A DNA stretch of 64,000 nt from Spinellus fusiger (lineage: Eukaryota > Mucoromycota > Mucoromycetes > Mucorales > Phycomycetaceae), in NCBI GenBank assembly GCA_025094145.1, contig JALLLS010000028.1:186001-250000 (forward strand). The letters run 5' to 3'. Below are positions 60,101-64,000 of this stretch, piece after piece. How positions within the stretch are numbered: the stretch's first letter is position 1; each line of letters starts with the position of its first letter. The notes below the pieces were generated by a model. It worked only from the letters and a program-made list of their open reading frames with translations, did no database searches and had not been told where the DNA came from. A program made the translations under genes and the position numbers.

Positions 60101-61313
60101 CTCCATTGTTTTTTACCCTCATCATTTATGATTTTTGGTAGTCTTCGGAGAAGATAGTTCAATGCGGGCAATCTTAAGCTAGAGTTACTGATCATTACTA
60201 GCCAAATACACGAATAGAAGAACGGCATGTCTGTAGTTGATGATAGATAATCAATCATGGAAACCACCTTTACTCGATGCGTTTTAATAGTCATCCATAA
60301 CGTAACTCATTGTACTTTACCTTATCAAAAGACTCGCTTCCTTCTTCTTCCAGTGCTGGTAACAGTGCAATAATAAATCCTCTCATGGCTGGTCTGAGTC
60401 TTCCTCTCAATGGAAAATAGTGCTTCTCAAAGATGGCCAGTAATTGGGGCTATACGTTCTATTTAGCATATTTCATTGAACCTCCCATCTGTCAAGTTAT
60501 TCTATTTATATATTTACCTTGACATGAGTGGCTGCATATTGAACAAATGGAAACAACCCCATAGACCACAGTGTTAAATCTTCTGCCATTTGATCAGGCT
60601 ACACATACACACACATACATATGAGATATTTCTTCGTTGGACAGTAAAAAGAAAAGAAAAAAGAAACAGATAATAGTGCCTACTCCAATGGTCTCTAGCA
60701 GATAAGCATAAACATCCAATGTCTTTTGGTGAACACCAGCAGGAAATCCAGGATTTAAGCACTGAGCAAGTCTTTTGGCGACAGTGTGTTTTCGAGGGAC
60801 GATTGGGAATTGTGGGTAAGCTTGAAAGGACTACCCAATGTTATCTTAGGAATAATGATGTACACTCTGTTACCTTGAGAAGACGACCCAAAAAAGAGAT
60901 AACATCTGCCCATTCGTTTACAGCATCAAACGACTGGAGATTCTTTTCAATAAGCTGTACATATTTACGAAACCGTGGATCATTTTGGAAGGCTATTGAG
61001 GCTGAGTAAAAGATAGGCCTCCATTCATCTACCTTGTTCTTTTGCTACACTCTCTAGTCTATTCTTGCTAGCGTACACTGAGCTTGACTCTATTCATAGG
61101 TATTAGAACAGCAAATAGTTGTTTGTTCTGACCTTGTTCTGCTGAAGGTGAATCTACTGCACTGAATGTAGGAGACGGTGGTGCAGAGCTGACAGTCTCT
61201 TTTAGATCACTCAAGTGACGTATAGACATTTTACTCAGTAACTTCTGAGGAATAGTTAGTGACATGTGAGTTTGTCTGTGTGTAGACGATTCTGCTGGCT
61301 CATTATCAGGCAT
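54181..61313 (-). CDS. DOP1: Dopey-family protein Dop1
   Basis: Very large cytosolic protein of endosome/Golgi traffic; in yeast it works with the Arf-GEF-like Mon2 and the flippase Neo1. About two dozen coding blocks separated by short introns; large ones are 59791-59490, 59107-58324, 58258-57632, 57492-56565, 55948-55325 and 55290-54800. Estimated length about 1,800 residues (yeast Dop1 1,698). The N-terminal Dopey domain is diagnostic: FQNDPRFRKYVQLIEKNLQS, NEWADVISFLGRLLK, then (after an intron) AYPQFPIVPRKHTVAKRLAQ, CLNPGFPAGVHQKTLDVYAY. Start chosen at 61313: first ATG of an exon whose donor (about 61078) joins in phase to SIAFQNDP. The C-terminus ends LLHNDLLGDIDSD. Inner exon borders are only partly resolved. 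Confidence 0.88.
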
Positions 61314-61569
61314 GACCTATGTTTCAAACAAGACGTGATGGCAGAAAAAGAGTATCTGTCGGAGTTTAAACACAGATGAATTTACTGTTTATTAAGTAAA
61401 TGAAAGAGAAAAGAGAAGCTTATAATAGTCTAGTAGTTATCTACTATGGAGTAGTGGTGGAATAGACTGATAAATAAACAGTAGACTAGGATAGTAATAG
61501 AAAATATACTAACAGAATCATACAACAATATGATCTTAATAGTATAGTATGGTGATATAATATATTTTA
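61314..61569. promoter_or_regulatory. DOP1 upstream / NOB1 downstream spacer
   Basis: 256 bases, AT-rich. It must hold the DOP1 promoter and the NOB1 3' end; no distinct motif is visible. Confidence 0.4.
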
Positions 61570-63324
61570 TTATTTTCCTGTATTCTTGCTGGTGGCATTG
61601 GGATTCTTTTTACCGTGTCCAATGACTTTTGTACCGTACATGTTGTTGCCTGGTGTCCGTGTCTCTACCTTACCATAGATAGGTGTAATATCAGGATCAA
61701 AAAGATCAACAAGCTTCTTTTTTCTGTGTCCTCGTGTTGCCTTTACATATTCATTCTGATCTTCACGCAGAACAATGTTATTGACCTGTCTTCCACCCTT
61801 TGGAGGAGGAAGATCGTACTACACACATGGCATGAGTGCAGTCCATTTTATAAGTATACCTTTGTGCCACGCAAATTGTAATTGAAGTTCCGTTTGAGAT
61901 AATAGACAGTTTGGCCCTTGCTATTTGTACTGCATGATACACGCATTAAAGAAGCATTGCCACACTTTGGACAGAACTTCTTCTCCATGTTGTTCGTAAC
62001 ACTGTAATTCAAGTAAGTAAAATTAAAGATCAAAACTGCTTACGTGAAACAGGCGTGGCATCGCAACACCCAATTCTTGACTTTGGTGATTCTGTGTCCT
62101 CCTGCTGAGACGAGGTTCATGTTCATTTGCAAAATGACATTCTGCATTGCGAAATCACTAGTTACACAGGCTACAGAGATACGCTTGGAACTTCGCATCT
62201 CTTCAGGTGTGACTCCCAATTGAGCTGCTTGAAACTCTTCTACGTTCTCTGGTGTAATCCATTCACCAGCATCACTGTCATCATCTGTATACTCTTCTTG
62301 AATAACAACATCCTCCAAGGTGTGAGTGAGATGTTCTACTGTAGTAGGTGTAGTCTCTACTGTAGTAGGTGTAGTCTCTACTGTAGTAGGTGTAGTCTCT
62401 ACTGTAGCAGGTGTAGTCTCTACTGTAGTAGGTGTAGTCTCTACTGTAGCAGGTATAGTCTCTACTGTAGTAGGTGTAGTCTCTACTGTAGCAGGTGTAG
62501 TCTCTACTGTAGCAGGTGTAGTCTCTACTGTAGCAGGTGCAGTCTCTACTGTAACAGGTGCAGTCTCTACAGTACCCTCTACTGGCTTGGTATCTTGGGA
62601 CTGAACTGCTTTGGGGGCATGTGATGTCTTCTTTTTGTTCTGTTTACTAGGGTTGCTGGCTTTGCTAGGAGCTGGCTTGGTGGATTTCTTTCTTGTAGCA
62701 ATTTCCCAACCATCTTCATCCACCAAAGGCTCAGGCTCTTGTATTAACTGCTTTTTGGTAGGAGGTGGTGGGGGTGCACTTGGCAATACACCAGAAGGTC
62801 TTGTCTTTATTTATATAAATATATATAAAAAGATATTAGCTCAGATTGTCTATTTCCAACCTACCTTCACAGGCTCAGATCGAATGCCTTCACTTCCTGG
62901 TGCCTTCATAGCAAATGTATGGGCCAAAGCAAGAACTTTCAAATCAGGAACAGAAAGAGAGGCATAATCACCAGTCTTTTTGGAAAACTCAACCACTGAT
63001 AAAAAGCTTAGAAGGGGGGAAAGTAGGACAGTACTCAAACATAAAACATGATAAGATGTTGTATGTGTATATATTACCAGCTTTCAATGATTCTTCAGTT
63101 GGCTGCCTCACTAATATCTCAAAGGGAAGACGAGTGAGATATTCCCGGGAATGGCTACTACGCACTTCTGCAAGTACTTCGGGACAAGTATAGAACTCTT
63201 CAGCAAGGTTTCTAAGAGAAAGACCATTGACAATTGCATTTGTATCAATAATAAGTGTTGTTATTTTGGGCGTGTTGATGGCTGACTGTGCTGAAGCCTT
63301 CTTGGGTTGATCTACTGCTGTCAT
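61570..63324 (-). CDS. NOB1: 20S pre-rRNA endonuclease Nob1
   Basis: PIN-domain nuclease that cuts 20S pre-rRNA at site D to give mature 18S rRNA in late 40S particles. Five exons (63324-63078, 62995-62865, 62804-62044, 62001-61860, 61818-61570) close in phase to 509 residues. The PIN domain starts TTLIIDTNAIVNG (first catalytic Asp) with EEFYTCPEVLAEV; the long linker contains DGWEIATRKK and a heptad minisatellite; then SRISVACVTSDFAMQNV-type sequence (here KRISVACVTSDFAMQNV), QMNMNLVS, the zinc ribbon CHACF...CPKCGN, and the C-terminal tail DLPPPKGGR and DPDITPIYGKVETR. All family landmarks are present. The 21-bp array in the linker is the only unusual part. Confidence 0.95.
62333..62575 (-). 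repeat. 21-bp coding minisatellite in NOB1 (TVETTPA heptads)
   Basis: About eleven head-to-tail copies of a 21-bp unit (plus-strand form actgtagtaggtgtagtctct) with few substitutions. On the coding strand they encode TVETTPA/TVETTPT/TVETAPA heptads, so copy-number change is frame-neutral. Confidence 0.95.
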
Positions 63325-63679
63325 GCTGTCGTTTCTACAAGGTAGTGTAAAAGCACAAAAAATAAGAGAAAAAATCAGCTCGTAGAGATACTAAGTCACA
63401 AAAAGAGTCACGGCTGACATAAGTTGCCTTTCTTATGTTTAAAAAGAATCCGACTATTTACAATTCCGACATATTTTTCCTACTTTCAGACTATACACTA
63501 TTTTCACTTATTATTGTCGCACTTTTAGAGAAAAATATGTCGCATTAATAAATTAAAACTTGACGTACTAATGGGATAAAAATGTCGCATTAATTAATTA
63601 AAATTTGGCATAGTAAAAGATTTAAAACTGGCGTATTCTAAGTACTTGGGGTTTTCTTACATTTTACTTTTCTTAAAAA
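63325..63679. promoter_or_regulatory. Divergent intergenic region with diverged 45-bp tandem repeat
   Basis: Between NOB1 (minus) and the ORF at 63680 (plus). Two copies of a 45-bp unit beginning atgtcgcattaat occur at about 63536-63580 and 63581-63625, and ccgacatatttttcc at 63466 is an inverted partner of gagaaaaatatgtcgc at 63528. It may be promoter or a terminal repeat of a mobile element. Confidence 0.5.
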
Positions 63680-64000
63680 ATGAATAACATTGTGCACGAA
63701 GACGGCCAAGGAAATATCTATAATGATGAAGGCATAGCCGTTACAGTAGTGGAGATGGAGGTAGACGAGGAGACGTACCCCATTGAGACGGTTACAAATT
63801 TCGGGATGTACCTTGACCTCAAACCACCTGAGAAGCCAGAAAGAAGAACTGTACAACAATCCGTAGACAGAGATGTCAATAAGGACGAGGATAACAGAAC
63901 TCCTGGTATCCACAGGAATTACAAAGATTATGAGAAAGAGCAGTTATTTGTATTGGTTTATGAAAGGGGTATGAGCGTCAGAGCTGCTGCACTGAAACTT
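63680..64000 (+). CDS. Unidentified ORF, 5' part, possible HTH transposase-like protein
   Basis: Open from ATG at 63680 to the window edge (107 codons, no stop). The first 80 residues are acidic and polar (EMEVDEETYPIETVTNFG); the last read YKDYEKEQLFVLVYERGMSV followed by RAAALKL. That ending resembles the first helices of a homeodomain-like/HTH region with the pattern G-M-S-x-R-x-A-A, common at the start of IS630/Tc1-related proteins. Function cannot be decided without the rest. Diverges from NOB1, whose start is 355 bases away. Confidence 0.6.
   Translation, partial: MNNIVHEDGQGNIYNDEGIAVTVVEMEVDEETYPIETVTNFGMYLDLKPPEKPERRTVQQSVDRDVNKDEDNRTPGIHRNYKDYEKEQLFVLVYERGMSVRAAALKL

Noticed and set aside
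62127..62967. Plus-strand open stretches across the NOB1 region (e.g. YCSRCSL and VVGVVST repeats)
   Set aside because: Antisense readings of the 21-bp coding array in NOB1, which is certain on the minus strand.
1..64000. CRISPR array or prophage
   Set aside because: No regularly spaced direct repeats with unique spacers, no phage genes; the genes are intron-bearing and eukaryotic.

Overview
The window looks like a piece of an AT-rich, transposon-laden early-diverging fungal genome, most likely Mucoromycota (Mucorales-like). The evidence is the short phase-consistent spliceosomal introns with GT..AG ends, the set of conserved fungal housekeeping genes, and the Tc1-type, LINE and Fanzor/TnpB-like remnants of a kind recalled from mucoralean genomes. 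The genus cannot be fixed from the sequence alone.

Layout. 1-1850: a decayed LINE (minus strand, cut by the window edge). 2059-11491: a gene-dense block with RPB12 (+), a large F-box/WD40/UIM protein (-), the ESCRT-III subunit VPS60/CHMP5 (+) and an Rgd2-type F-BAR/DEP/RhoGAP protein (+). 11.5-28.6 kb: a 17-kb accessory desert made of repeat elements, Tc1-like transposons, a long-TIR foldback element with a Tc1 element nested in it, and Fanzor-like gene debris. 28595-30001: a bHLH transcription factor (-). 30-48.6 kb: a second accessory block with three more members of a TA-flanked CACACCAGG terminal-inverted-repeat family, Tc1 remnants, and a 5.1-kb TIR-bounded unit holding the debris of two different Fanzor-like genes. 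48660-63324: a second gene-dense block, all on the minus strand: a two-finger C2H2 factor, an LMBD1-type membrane protein, the giant DOP1 (Dopey) trafficking protein and the ribosome-biogenesis nuclease NOB1. 63680-64000: the start of a further plus-strand ORF that runs off the window.

The host genes show no operon-like logic. VPS60, DOP1 and LMBD1 act on endosomes, Golgi or lysosome/vacuole, but their proximity is probably coincidental. Exon-intron structures for RPB12, the F-box gene, VPS60, RGD2, the bHLH gene, LMBD1 and NOB1 were derived by hand; all splice phases and total lengths close exactly. DOP1 introns were only partly resolved.

The most interesting content is the mobile fraction. 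A family of elements with terminal inverted repeats beginning CACACCAGGAG and flanked by TA has many short (0.6-1.2 kb) apparently non-autonomous copies. Its right terminus is also found just downstream of two copies of a Fanzor-like (eukaryotic TnpB homologue) C-terminal coding region. This suggests a Fanzor-carrying DNA transposon family with derivatives; every copy in the window is broken. A second Fanzor-like lineage lies inside an insertion that splits another repeat family, two intact copies of which (466 bp) look identical and 32 kb apart.
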